From NCBI RefSeq assembly GCF_001612845.1, contig NZ_BDBF01000020.1:28900-92899 (forward strand): a DNA stretch of 64,000 bases. The letters run 5' to 3'. Position 1 is the first letter of the stretch. Each line of letters begins with the position of its first letter. This DNA comes from Nocardia elegans NBRC 108235 (lineage in GTDB: Bacteria; Actinomycetota; Actinomycetes; Mycobacteriales; Mycobacteriaceae). The notes beneath the pieces are model-generated. The model was given only the letters and a program-made list of their open reading frames with translations. It made no database searches and was not told the DNA's origin. This document shows, one piece after another, positions 9,426-17,152 of the stretch. The translations under genes were made by a program, and so were the position numbers.

Positions 9426-9944
9426 TCAGCTGCCGTTCGCTCGGAAAAAAGCCTCGGATTCCTTTCTGCGGCAGAGGAATACGGCTCCGCAGGCCAGAAC
9501 CGCCTGTAATATCACCGCGGCCCCGATCAGCACCGCCGGGCCACCGGCGACCGCGCCGAGGCCGAACATCGACCCGATGGCGCCGAGCACCAGCACCACG
9601 GTCGCCACATCGGCAACCGTGCGCGCCCACAGTCGGCCGCGACCGAGTTGGTACACCACGGCCACCGCGCCGATCCCGACGGCGAGGCCGTAGGTGAGGA
9701 CCAGCACCTCGAGAATCGAGACCACCAGCTCCATCTGCGCCACGCTGAAGTCGGGCCGCTCGCCGTGCAGCTGGTCGTAGAAGTCCTGGGCGACCTGGTG
9801 GCGATTGCCGAGGCGGTCGACCGCGCCGAGGATCAGCCGCAACACCCCGAGCGCTACCACGGCCCACCACAGCTGGCAGGCGGTGCGCACATCCTCGGGT
9901 CTGGTTCGAATGCCGGGCTCGGCCGGGAGGGTCGCCGGATTCAC
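9426..9944 (-). CDS. Four-helix membrane protein linked to hemB
   Basis: A 172-residue protein starting at a GTG that overlaps the hemB stop (GTGA at 9941-9944). It has four hydrophobic segments (about residues 24-42, 71-95, 108-130 and 135-160) and a conserved-looking cytosolic segment between the first two (RLGNRHQVAQDFYDQLHG). Nocardial and mycobacterial relatives sit right after hemB. The function is unknown; coupling to hemB suggests a house-keeping membrane role rather than a transferred gene. Confidence 0.75.
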   Translation of the reverse strand: MNPATLPAEPGIRTRPEDVRTACQLWWAVVALGVLRLILGAVDRLGNRHQVAQDFYDQLHGERPDFSVAQMELVVSILEVLVLTYGLAVGIGAVAVVYQLGRGRLWARTVADVATVVLVLGAIGSMFGLGAVAGGPAVLIGAAVILQAVLACGAVFLCRRKESEAFFRANGS

Positions 9945-10918
9945 GACAGCCAGTGCGCGGCCTCGGTGGCCCAGTAGGTGAGCACGATGTCCGCGCCCGC
10001 CCGGCGGATGCCGAGAAGCGATTCGAGGATGGCGCCGCGGCGGTCGATCCAGCCGCGTTCGGCGGCGGCGGTGATCATCGCGTACTCGCCCGAGATCTGA
10101 TAGGCGGCGACCGGAACCGGCGAATGATCGGCGACATCGCGCAGGATGTCCAGATACGACATGGCCGGTTTGACCATCACGATGTCGGCGCCCTCGGCCA
10201 GGTCCAGTTCCAGCTCACGCAGCGATTCCCGCCGATTCGCCGAATCCTGCTGATAGGTCCGGCGATCGCCCTGCAGCGACGAGCCGACGGCCTCCCGGAA
10301 CGGGCCGTAGAACGCCGAGGCGTATTTGGCCGCGTAGGCGAGGATCCCGGTATCGATATGACCGGCCGCATCCAGCCCGGCGCGGATCGCACCGACCTGG
10401 CCGTCCATCATGCCGCTGGTGCCCAGCAGTTCGGCGCCGGCCTCGGCCTGGGCCAGTGCCATCTCCACGTAGCGTTCCAGGGTCTCGTCGTTGTCGACGG
10501 AGCCGTCGCCGGCCAGGACACCGCAGTGCCCGTGATCGGTGAATTCGTCCAGACAGGTATCCGCCATCACGACGGTGTCACCGCCGACCTCCTCGGTCAG
10601 CGCGCGCAGGCCGCGGTTGAGAATGCCGTCCGGGGCACTGGCCTGGCTACCCACCGCATCCTTGTCCTCCGGGCGCGGCACGCCGAACAGCATCAGCCCG
10701 CCGACGCCCGCCCCGACCGCCTCGGCCGCGGCCTTGCGCAGCGAATCCATCGAATGCTGGTACACGCCGGGCATCGAACTGATCTCGCGCGGTTCGGTCA
10801 GTCCGTCGGCGACGAACATGGGCAGTACCAATTGCCTTGGTTCCAAGGTGGTTTCGGCGACGAGGCGACGCATCGCGGGGGTACGACGCAACCGCCGCGG
10901 GCGGTCCATTCCGGTCAT
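9941..10918 (-). CDS. hemB: Delta-aminolevulinic acid dehydratase (porphobilinogen synthase)
   Basis: A 325-residue enzyme that condenses two 5-aminolevulinates to porphobilinogen. Visible motifs are the metal/active-site segment ADTCLDEFTDHGHCG, the first active Lys in YAAKYASAFYGPFR, the Schiff-base Lys in MVKPAMSYLD, and the C-terminal GADIVLTYWATEA. The metal loop has only part of the three-Cys zinc set (Cys-x-Asp-Glu), as in mycobacterial HemB. I start at ATG 10916-10918 (MTGMDRPRRLRR), which aligns with known HemB N-termini; the longer frame to 10993 does not. The TATCGT six bases upstream of the ATG may be a -10 for a near-leaderless transcript. Confidence 0.95.
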   Translation of the reverse strand: MTGMDRPRRLRRTPAMRRLVAETTLEPRQLVLPMFVADGLTEPREISSMPGVYQHSMDSLRKAAAEAVGAGVGGLMLFGVPRPEDKDAVGSQASAPDGILNRGLRALTEEVGGDTVVMADTCLDEFTDHGHCGVLAGDGSVDNDETLERYVEMALAQAEAGAELLGTSGMMDGQVGAIRAGLDAAGHIDTGILAYAAKYASAFYGPFREAVGSSLQGDRRTYQQDSANRRESLRELELDLAEGADIVMVKPAMSYLDILRDVADHSPVPVAAYQISGEYAMITAAAERGWIDRRGAILESLLGIRRAGADIVLTYWATEAAHWLS

Positions 10919-10938
10919 AACCGCACGATACGCCGCGC

Positions 10939-10953
10939 GGGAGCCCGGCTCCC
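10939..10953. repeat. Inverted repeat near hemB promoter
   Basis: Arms GGGAGCC (10939-10945) and GGCTCCC (10947-10953) with a 1-nt centre. If hemB is transcribed from just upstream of its ATG, the repeat would overlap the -35 region. Confidence 0.4.
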
Positions 10954-11071
10954 AGGCACCTCCCGGCCGGTTGGCGTGGGTCACACCGGGCACATCGCGG
11001 GCGACGCGCCGGCGACGCGGGCGCGGCGCCGAAACCCGTTGCGGCGAGCGGTTTTTGTCGGTGCCCTCCGG

Positions 11072-11092
11072 TAGAATCGAAGATGTGTTCGA
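11072..11092 (+). promoter_or_regulatory. LexA/SOS-box-like operator overlapping a -10 element
   Basis: The 16-mer TCGAAGATGTGTTCGA at 11077-11092 matches the actinobacterial SOS box TCGAAC-N4-GTTCGA at 11 of 12 defined positions. It begins at the last base of a good -10 (TAGAAT, 11072-11077), the arrangement used for LexA repression. The plus-strand target would be the small gene at 11249. Confidence 0.55.
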
Positions 11093-11163
11093 GGGGATTC
11101 GTCAACAGTCGAACCGGCCTCGGTAACGCGCTACTGTCCACGGCGCGCGACCGATCGATCGGC

Positions 11164-11194
11164 GGTGGGACGGACTGCCCATATCCGTCCCGCC
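11164..11194 (+). repeat. 11-bp-stem hairpin in leader of 89-residue gene
   Basis: Arms 11164-11174 and 11184-11194 pair over 11 bp (one G-T pair) around a 9-nt loop; the core is GGGACGGA / TCCGTCCC. It lies between the SOS-like promoter and the gene start at 11249 and has no T-run, so it reads more like a leader structure than a terminator. Confidence 0.45.
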
Positions 11195-11248
11195 TTCGAT
11201 TCGGCCCATCGACGACCCGATGAATCTCCATCCGAGGGGAGGATTCTC

Positions 11249-11518
11249 ATGCCCACCGCACCGACGATCATCGATCCCTACGCGCCGCTGGTGAAACAGG
11301 CCCTACCGGCCGGCCGGCCGCGCTCCTGGTACGTCATGCACAACCGCAGGTTGAAGGCCCTGCGGCTGGCCATCGCCCTGCTCGACTCCGGCGTCTACCG
11401 CGCCAACCTCGCCGACAACCAGACCATTCGGCACACCGCCGAGGTCGTCGGCATCCGGCCGCCCTCGAACAAGACCTGCAGCCTCGTCCGCGACCTGATG
11501 CGCGTACGCCGGGTGTGA
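11249..11518 (+). CDS. Small basic protein of unknown function
   Basis: An 89-residue protein with ATG 11249 after a GAGGGGAGGA ribosome site. It is rich in Arg/Lys (MHNRRLKALRLAIALL, SLVRDLMRVRRV) with a predicted helical middle, and may bind nucleic acid (inference). I do not recognise it. It lies on the opposite strand between hemB and hemD, which are adjacent in mycobacteria, so it looks like an insertion into the heme cluster. The upstream LexA-like box suggests damage-inducible expression. Confidence 0.65.
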   Translation: MPTAPTIIDPYAPLVKQALPAGRPRSWYVMHNRRLKALRLAIALLDSGVYRANLADNQTIRHTAEVVGIRPPSNKTCSLVRDLMRVRRV

Positions 11519-11569
11519 GTGCCTCTTCGCCGTACCGCTCAGCGGCCCTGGCCCGGCCTATCGAGCCGC

Positions 11570-13132
11570 TCAGCGGCTGCGGCGGCTCTTCTTGCGCGGC
11601 GGGGGCAGCAGGCCCTCGGCGCGCAGGTGGGCGGCGTGTTCGGCCAGGGCGTCGACCAGCGGGCCGACCTGGGCGATCTCGGGTTGCACATCCACGCGCA
11701 GGCCGAATTCGATTGCGGTCTCGGCGGTTTTGGGGCCGATGCAGGCAACGATGGTGCGCGCGTGCGGCTTTCCGGCGATACCGACCAGATTTCGGACCGT
11801 GGACGAGGAGGTGAACAGCACGGCGTCGAAACCACCGGTCTTGATCATCTCCCGGGTTTCGGCCGGCGGCGGCGAGGCCCGCACGGTGCGGTACGCGGTG
11901 ACATCGTCGATCTCCCAGCCGCGGTCGCGCAGACCCTCGGCCAGAGTTTCGGTGGCGATATCGGCGCGCGGCAGCAGCACGCGGTTGACCGGGTCGAAAA
12001 CATCGTCGTAGGGCGGGAAGTCGGCCAGCAGACCTTCCGAGGACTGCTCACCGCTGGGCACCAGTTCAGGGTTGATACCGAACGAGCGCACCTTGTCGGC
12101 GGTCGCCTCACCGACGCAGGCGATCTTCACACCGGAGAAAGCCCGTGCGTCCAAACCGAATTCGCCGAACTTCTCCCACACCGCGCGCACGGCGTTGGTC
12201 GAGGTGAACACCACCCACTGGTAGCGCCCGTCGACCAGTCCCTTGACCGCGCGCTCCATCTGCGCGGGGCTGCGCGGCGGCTCGACGGCGATGGTCGGCA
12301 CCTCCATCGGGATGGCGCCGTGCATGACGAGCTTCTCGCTCATCTCGCCGGCCTGCTCCTTGGTGCGCGGCACCAGCACGGTCCAGCCGTACAGCGCCCG
12401 CGACTCCCACCAGGACATCTTGGCGCGCTTCTCGACCTCCTTGCCGACCGTGACCACCAGCGGTCCGACCAGTTCGGAGGCGGCGGAGTTCAGGGTGGCC
12501 AGCGTCGCCTCGATGGTGCGCTGCTGCCGGGTGGTGCCGCGCACGGTCACCGCCACCGGGGTCTGCGGGGCGAGACCGTGCTCGACCAGCGCGCTCGCGG
12601 TTTCGGCCAGGTGGCCGGAGGTGGCATGCAGCACCAGCGGACCAGGAGCGGCCGCGACCGAGGCCCAATCGACCTCACCGCGCACGTCGACCTCGGTGTG
12701 CGAGGAGCCCAGCGCGATGCCGGCGTAGGCCGGAACCGTGGTCGCCGAGGGCAGCCCGGGCAGCACCTCGAAGTTCATATGCGACCGGGTGACGGCGTTG
12801 ACCTCGGAGATCACCGAATCGGTGGTCATCGGATCGCCGGAGACCAGCCGCACCACATCGTGTCCGGCGCGGGCCTCGTGGACCAGCGTCTTCGCGACCT
12901 CGGCCGGCTCGCCCAGCGCGGGGCGCACGTCGACGGCGGATTCCCCGTCGGGACCCGGCTCGACGGCGGTGCCGATCATGGCCAGCACGCCCTTGTCGAC
13001 ATCGGGGTCGGTGAACGCCAGCCGGGCTCGTCCCAGCACCTCGCGGGCGCGGACCGTGAGCAGTGCCGGGTCACCAGGACCCGACCCGACGAACAGAATC
13101 CGACCGGGATGTTTCTTGGTGGCTCGGCTCAT
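11570..13132 (-). CDS. hemD: Fused uroporphyrinogen-III C-methyltransferase / uroporphyrinogen-III synthase
   Basis: A 520-residue two-domain protein. Residues ~10-245 are a tetrapyrrole methylase domain (FVGSGPGDPALLTVRARE, LVSGDPM, EVLPGLPSATTVPAYAGI). Residues ~260-500 are a HemD synthase domain (VVFTSTNAVRAVW, CVGEATADKVRSFGI, VLFTSSSTVRNLVG). HemD makes uroporphyrinogen III from hydroxymethylbilane; the methylase half resembles CobA/SIRT-type enzymes that start siroheme and cobalamin synthesis. The fusion is normal in this lineage. The tail is basic (PPPRKKSRRSR). ATGA overlap with hemC indicates coupling. Confidence 0.93.
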   Translation of the reverse strand: MSRATKKHPGRILFVGSGPGDPALLTVRAREVLGRARLAFTDPDVDKGVLAMIGTAVEPGPDGESAVDVRPALGEPAEVAKTLVHEARAGHDVVRLVSGDPMTTDSVISEVNAVTRSHMNFEVLPGLPSATTVPAYAGIALGSSHTEVDVRGEVDWASVAAAPGPLVLHATSGHLAETASALVEHGLAPQTPVAVTVRGTTRQQRTIEATLATLNSAASELVGPLVVTVGKEVEKRAKMSWWESRALYGWTVLVPRTKEQAGEMSEKLVMHGAIPMEVPTIAVEPPRSPAQMERAVKGLVDGRYQWVVFTSTNAVRAVWEKFGEFGLDARAFSGVKIACVGEATADKVRSFGINPELVPSGEQSSEGLLADFPPYDDVFDPVNRVLLPRADIATETLAEGLRDRGWEIDDVTAYRTVRASPPPAETREMIKTGGFDAVLFTSSSTVRNLVGIAGKPHARTIVACIGPKTAETAIEFGLRVDVQPEIAQVGPLVDALAEHAAHLRAEGLLPPPRKKSRRSR

Positions 13133-14199
13133 GGCTTGTTCTCCATCGGGCTGGGATTGGTGAAGTCGGACGCGCCGGCGGATACCTCGCCGGCCAGCAG
13201 GTCGCGCGCCCCCAGCTCCAGGAGCTCACGCGCCAGATCGCGGCCCAGCTGCTCTGCGTTCGCGAGCGAGCCGACCGCCGAGGCCCGGATGACATCCGAA
13301 CCGTCGATCGCCGCCGCGCCGCCGCGCAGCGACAGTTCCTCCACCACGCGGCCCTCGTCGTCGAGCGATTCGACGACTTCGGCGAGCGCACCGACCGGCG
13401 CCGTGCAACCGGCTTCCAGTTCGGCGAGCAGCGCGCGTTCGGCGACGACCGTGGCGCGACTGCCCGGATCGTCGAGGGTGGACAGGATGCTGACGAGATC
13501 GCTTTCCTCGCTGCGGCATTCGACCGCGAGCGCGCCCTGGGCCGGTGCCGGCAACATCTGCACGGGCTCCAGGGCCTCGGTGACCGAACCGAGCCGGTCC
13601 ACGCGGGACAGCCCGGCCCGCGCGACGACCACGGCGTCGAGTTCACCCTCGGCGACCTTGCGAAGTCTGGTGTCGATATTGCCGCGCAGCGGCACTATCT
13701 CGAGGCCGAGGCCGAGTGCGCGCAACTGGGCGGCACGCCGCGGCGCGGAGGTGCCGACCCGGGATCCGGCGGGCAGTTCACCCAGTACCAGACCGTCCCG
13801 GGCCACCAGGGCGTCACGCGGATCCTCGCGCGGCGGTATCGCGGCGATGGTGAAGCGCGGGTCGGGCGCGGTGGGCAGATCCTTGTAGGAGTGCACCGCG
13901 ATGTCGACGGTCCCGGCGGCCAGTTCCTCGCGCAGCGCGGCGGTGAACACCCCGACACCGATCTTCTCGACCGGATCGGAGGATTTGTCGCCGGCCGTCT
14001 TCACGATCACCAATTCGGCGTGCTGCCCGGCGGCGATCAGCGCGTCGCGCACGGTGCCTGCCTGGGTCAGTGCCAGCACGCTGCCGCGGGTGCCGATCCG
14101 CCACGGGGTGTCCGTGGTGCCACGTCGCGTCATGTAGTGCTCCTGCGTGTCGACCCCGGTGGCCGCGCCCCCGAATGCGGTGGCCGTATCAGCGCTCAC
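13129..14199 (-). CDS. hemC: Hydroxymethylbilane synthase (porphobilinogen deaminase)
   Basis: A 356-residue enzyme that joins four porphobilinogens into hydroxymethylbilane. Motifs: IGTRGSVLALTQA, AVHSYKDLPT, GTSAPRRAAQL, LRGNIDTRL, and the Cys in LEAGCTAPVGA that carries the dipyrromethane cofactor. The GTG start overlaps the hemA stop (GTGA). The first ~30 residues, before WRIGTRGS, are a poorly conserved extension; an internal ATG (MTRRGTTDTPW) could be the true start. It belongs to the rex-hemA-hemC-hemD operon. Confidence 0.94.
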   Translation of the reverse strand: MSADTATAFGGAATGVDTQEHYMTRRGTTDTPWRIGTRGSVLALTQAGTVRDALIAAGQHAELVIVKTAGDKSSDPVEKIGVGVFTAALREELAAGTVDIAVHSYKDLPTAPDPRFTIAAIPPREDPRDALVARDGLVLGELPAGSRVGTSAPRRAAQLRALGLGLEIVPLRGNIDTRLRKVAEGELDAVVVARAGLSRVDRLGSVTEALEPVQMLPAPAQGALAVECRSEESDLVSILSTLDDPGSRATVVAERALLAELEAGCTAPVGALAEVVESLDDEGRVVEELSLRGGAAAIDGSDVIRASAVGSLANAEQLGRDLARELLELGARDLLAGEVSAGASDFTNPSPMENKP

Positions 14200-15584
14200 T
14201 GCGGATGCCCCTGTTCGTCTCCGAGATGGCTCGTGGTGAAGTCGTCGGCCAGTTCGCCGCCGAGAGTGGCGATTTCCATCGGCGCCGCAACTGCTTGTGC
14301 CGCACCGGGTTTCAATTCGAACAGCTCACGCAGCGCCTCGGCGTAGCTGCCGCCGCCGGGCGCCGAGGCCAGCTGCTTGACCCGGACCGTGGGCGCGTGC
14401 AGCAGTTTGTCGACCACCCGGCGCACCGTGCGGGCCACCTCTTCGCGCTGCGGATCGCCGAGATCGGGCAGTTTGGATTCCAGCCGCATCAGCTCCGCCT
14501 CGACCACCTCGGCCGCGCGCTGGCGCAGGGCCGCGACGGTCGGGGTCACCTCCGCCATCCGCTGGCCGGACAGATACTTGGCGAGCTCCTCGGCGACCAG
14601 GGCGCGCGCGGCGCTGGTGTCGTCCGCCGCCGCACCCGCCGCGGGATCACGCTGCAGCGTCTCCATGTCGATGACGGTGATATCGGGCAATCCGGCCACC
14701 GCGGGATCCACATCGCGGGGCAGGCCGAGATCGCAGATCACCATCTCATGTCCGGCGCGGGAGACGTTGAGCGCCCGGTGGGCGTCGGCCAAGCTCACCA
14801 CCGAACCGACCGCGCCGGTGCTGGTGATCACGATGTCGGCATCGGCCATGGCGTTCACCAGATTCGACAGTTCCATCGCGGTCGCCGGCGCGCCGTGCAT
14901 GGTGGTCGCGGTGTGGGCCAGCCGCTGAGCCCGCTCGAGAGTGCGGTTGACCACGACGATTCGGCCGATTCCGGCCCGTGCCAGATGGGCCACCGACAGC
15001 CCGCCCATCGCACCCGCGCCGACCACGACCGCGGTGCGGCCGGCCAGGTCGCCGAGCACGTTCGCGGCGCGCTCCAAGGCGACCGACACCACCGAGGCGC
15101 CCGCGCGGTCGATCCCGGTCTCCGAATGCACCCGCTTGCCGACGCGCAGCGCATGCTGGGCCAATTCGTGCAGGGTGCGCCCGGCGGCCTGCTGGGCATC
15201 GGCGGCGGCGTAGGCCGAGCGGATCTGGCTGAGCACCTGCTGCTCGCCGACGACCATCGAATCCAGGCCGCTGGCGACCGCGAACAGATGTTCCGCCGCC
15301 GCCTCGCTGTAGCGCACGTAGGCGTGCCTGGTCAGTTCGGGCAGTGGCAGATCGGAATGCTTGGCCAGTAGATCGCCGACCTCGGCCAGGCCGCCGTGGA
15401 AGGCGTCGACCACGGCGTAGATCTCGACGCGGTTGCAGGTGGAGACGATCATCGCCTCGGAGATGTGCTGGGAGGCCAGCATGCGATCGGTGAGCTTGGG
15501 CCGGTCCTCCTCGGTGACCGCGACCTTCTCCAGCACCGCCACGGGAGCGCTGCGATGCGAAATTCCGACGAGAAGCACACTCAT
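14196..15584 (-). CDS. hemA: Glutamyl-tRNA reductase
   Basis: A 462-residue enzyme that makes glutamate-1-semialdehyde from Glu-tRNA, the committed step that feeds HemL. Visible are the N-terminal LLVGISHRSAPV, the nucleophile in STCNRVEIY (Cys50), the tRNA/hinge segment VVGEQQVLSQIRSAY, and the NADPH-binding VVGAGAMGGLSVAHL. The ATG overlaps the rex stop by 4 nt. Co-transcription with rex lets heme output follow the NADH/NAD+ state, as known for Streptomyces rex-hemACD. Confidence 0.95.
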   Translation of the reverse strand: MSVLLVGISHRSAPVAVLEKVAVTEEDRPKLTDRMLASQHISEAMIVSTCNRVEIYAVVDAFHGGLAEVGDLLAKHSDLPLPELTRHAYVRYSEAAAEHLFAVASGLDSMVVGEQQVLSQIRSAYAAADAQQAAGRTLHELAQHALRVGKRVHSETGIDRAGASVVSVALERAANVLGDLAGRTAVVVGAGAMGGLSVAHLARAGIGRIVVVNRTLERAQRLAHTATTMHGAPATAMELSNLVNAMADADIVITSTGAVGSVVSLADAHRALNVSRAGHEMVICDLGLPRDVDPAVAGLPDITVIDMETLQRDPAAGAAADDTSAARALVAEELAKYLSGQRMAEVTPTVAALRQRAAEVVEAELMRLESKLPDLGDPQREEVARTVRRVVDKLLHAPTVRVKQLASAPGGGSYAEALRELFELKPGAAQAVAAPMEIATLGGELADDFTTSHLGDEQGHPQ

Positions 15585-16456
15585 GGTGCGACCACCGATC
15601 CCTTGCTGGTTGGCTCCGTTGCCGAATGCGAGGTTGTCTTGCGGGGTGTGGGCTGGTGGGCCGCGCGTCCGGCCATCCGGCGCCCGATCGGGGTGGAGAC
15701 CGCGTGCACGGTCTCTCCCGCGGCGACGCGCTCGGTGGCCGCCGGCTCGGTCGCCTCGAGTTCCGCGCTGCGAGCGCGCTCGAACGACAGCATCTGCAGT
15801 TCGACGGCGAGGTCGACGCGGCGGACCTCCACGGTGGCCGGAACCGCCAGGTTCACCGGCGAAAAGCTGAGAATGCACTGCACCCCGGCGGCGACGAGTT
15901 CGTCGCAGACGGCTTGGGCCGCGGCGTCGGGGACGGTGACCACCGCGATCGTGGGCGCGAGTTCGGCGACCGCGGTCCGCAGCCGGGCGGTGTCGAGCAC
16001 CCGCAGCCCGGCGACCGAGGCGCCGATCACCGCGGGATCGTTGTCGAAGATGCCGACCATGGTGAATCCGCGCCGCGAGAATCCGCCGTAACCGGCCAGT
16101 GCCCGGCCCAGATTCCCGGCGCCGACCAGGATCACCCGATGGCCGTCCGCCAGGCCGAGAACGTCTTCGATGCGGTTGCGCAGCTTGGCCACGTCGTAGC
16201 CGACGCCGCGAACCCCGTTGGGGCCGAGGAAGGATAGATCCTTGCGAAGCTTGGCCGAACCGACACCCGCCGCGACAGCCAGTTCTTCACTCGATACGAT
16301 GAGCACACCCTCGTCGGCCAGGACGGCGAGCACTCGGAGGTAGGTGGCCAGTCGGGTCACCGTCGCCTGCGGGATGTCCTTGTTGATGGTTTTGCCGGAA
16401 ACGCTGTTCAGAGCTCTGCCGGAGACGCCACCTGGCGTCTCATGCTGCTCTGTCAC
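15581..16456 (-). CDS. rex: Redox-sensing transcriptional repressor Rex
   Basis: A 291-residue protein. An N-terminal winged-helix domain (IPQATVTRLATYLRVL, SAKLRKDLSFLGPNGVRGVGYDV) is followed by a Rossmann NADH-sensing domain (VILVGAGNLGRALAGY) and the domain-swap C-terminal region, then a Ser/Thr-rich tail of about 50 residues. Rex leaves DNA when NADH rises. I start at GTG 16454-16456 because GAGGAG lies 9 nt upstream; the frame continues to 16636 but that stretch is low-complexity. It heads rex-hemA-hemC-hemD, and its own promoter carries a Rex site, so autoregulation is expected. Confidence 0.93.
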   Translation of the reverse strand: MTEQHETPGGVSGRALNSVSGKTINKDIPQATVTRLATYLRVLAVLADEGVLIVSSEELAVAAGVGSAKLRKDLSFLGPNGVRGVGYDVAKLRNRIEDVLGLADGHRVILVGAGNLGRALAGYGGFSRRGFTMVGIFDNDPAVIGASVAGLRVLDTARLRTAVAELAPTIAVVTVPDAAAQAVCDELVAAGVQCILSFSPVNLAVPATVEVRRVDLAVELQMLSFERARSAELEATEPAATERVAAGETVHAVSTPIGRRMAGRAAHQPTPRKTTSHSATEPTSKGSVVAP

Positions 16457-16607
16457 GTCGTTCGGCTCCTCGTCCGGCCGGGGGGTAGTGTCCGGGTTTT
16501 CGCTTGGTCCACCGCCGACACCGGGCACAGGCATCGGTATCGGATCGGTATTGGTACACGGGGTGCGGTTGCGTCCGCCGCCAGAAGCAGGCGGGTCGCG
16601 TGTCACC

Positions 16608-16636
16608 ACCGTAACCGCTTGTGAAGCCCTGCACAA
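16608..16636 (-). promoter_or_regulatory. rex promoter with Rex operator
   Basis: TTGTGAAGCCCTGCACAA at 16619-16636 matches the Rex consensus TTGTGAA-N4-TTCACAA at 13 of 14 defined positions. On the minus strand, TTGTGC (16631-16636) and TACGGT (16608-16613) form -35 and -10 boxes with a 17-bp spacer, so the operator covers the -35 and spacer. This predicts repression of rex-hemACD at low NADH. Confidence 0.78.
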
Positions 16637-16748
16637 AGTCGGTGAATTCAGTCACTCTCCACTCGTCGGCTCCACGAATGCCTGCTCACATTCAACCGCC
16701 GTGTAGCACGGGCTTCGGTGCAAGCACGCCGGACCGGCGATTTCCCCG

Positions 16749-16768
16749 CGCGAATCCGGCGATTCGCG
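16749..16768. repeat. Inverted repeat upstream of the glutaredoxin-like gene
   Basis: Perfect arms CGCGAATC (16749-16756) and GATTCGCG (16761-16768) around CGGC. It lies ~45 bp upstream of the ATG at 16811, a position suited to an operator for that gene. Confidence 0.45.
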
Positions 16769-16810
16769 GCTAATCGCAGGTCTGTCGGCACGGTGGCATT
16801 TAATGGCGAT

Positions 16811-17071
16811 ATGAGTACTGCCACGCATTCGGTGACTTTGCTGACCCGCGAGGGCTGCGGTATGTGCACGGCCGCACTGACGCAACTGCGCGCCATCTGC
16901 GCCGACTTCGGGCTGGAACCGGCGACCGTCGATGTGGACGCGGCGGCGGCCACCGACCCGTCGCTGCGGGCCGAGTTCGGCGACAGGCTGCCGGTGGTGC
17001 TGCTCGACGGCCGCGAACACAGTTACTTCGACGTGGACGAATCCCGGTTGCGGGCCGATTTGAGTCGCTGA
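16811..17071 (+). CDS. Glutaredoxin-like (DUF836-type) protein
   Basis: An 86-residue thioredoxin-fold protein with active site REGCGMCTAAL near residue 15 and the cis-Pro strand RLPVVLLDG. It probably handles disulfide or mycothiol-mixed-disulfide reduction in the cytosol (inference; the partner is not visible). The start is ATG 16811 (MSTATHSVTLLT); the longer frame from 16718 has no ribosome site. It is divergent from rex, and the 354-bp gap between them holds the Rex operator and an inverted repeat, so redox control of both sides is plausible. Confidence 0.82.
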   Translation: MSTATHSVTLLTREGCGMCTAALTQLRAICADFGLEPATVDVDAAAATDPSLRAEFGDRLPVVLLDGREHSYFDVDESRLRADLSR

Positions 17072-17125
17072 GCACACATCGCCGAGCAGCCGTCGGGACA
17101 ACGCTGTGCTCGGCTAATGTTGGAG

Positions 17126-17139
17126 TGTTCGCGCGAACA
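17126..17139. promoter_or_regulatory. Perfect 14-bp palindrome downstream of a -10
   Basis: TGTTCGCGCGAACA is fully self-complementary. A -10-like TAATGT lies at 17115-17120 and the ribosome site GGAGG of the HAD gene at 17143-17147, so the palindrome sits at the expected transcription start, a typical repressor position. Confidence 0.45.
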
Positions 17140-17152
17140 GGCGGAGGTACTG

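Noticed and set aside
11084..11230. Short frame starting ATG inside the LexA-like box
   Set aside because: 47 codons without any motif or ribosome site; more likely a promoter region or relic of an HNH/DUF222 gene start.
11519..13888. Very long plus-strand open frame (about 789 codons) opposite hemD and hemC
   Set aside because: It is antisense to two firmly identified enzymes, its product is Arg/Gly/His-rich with no motif, and such frames arise from GC-rich codon bias.
16457..16636. N-terminal extension of rex up to 16636
   Set aside because: Low-complexity Pro/Asp stretch overlapping the rex promoter and operator; the GTG at 16456 has a clear ribosome site.
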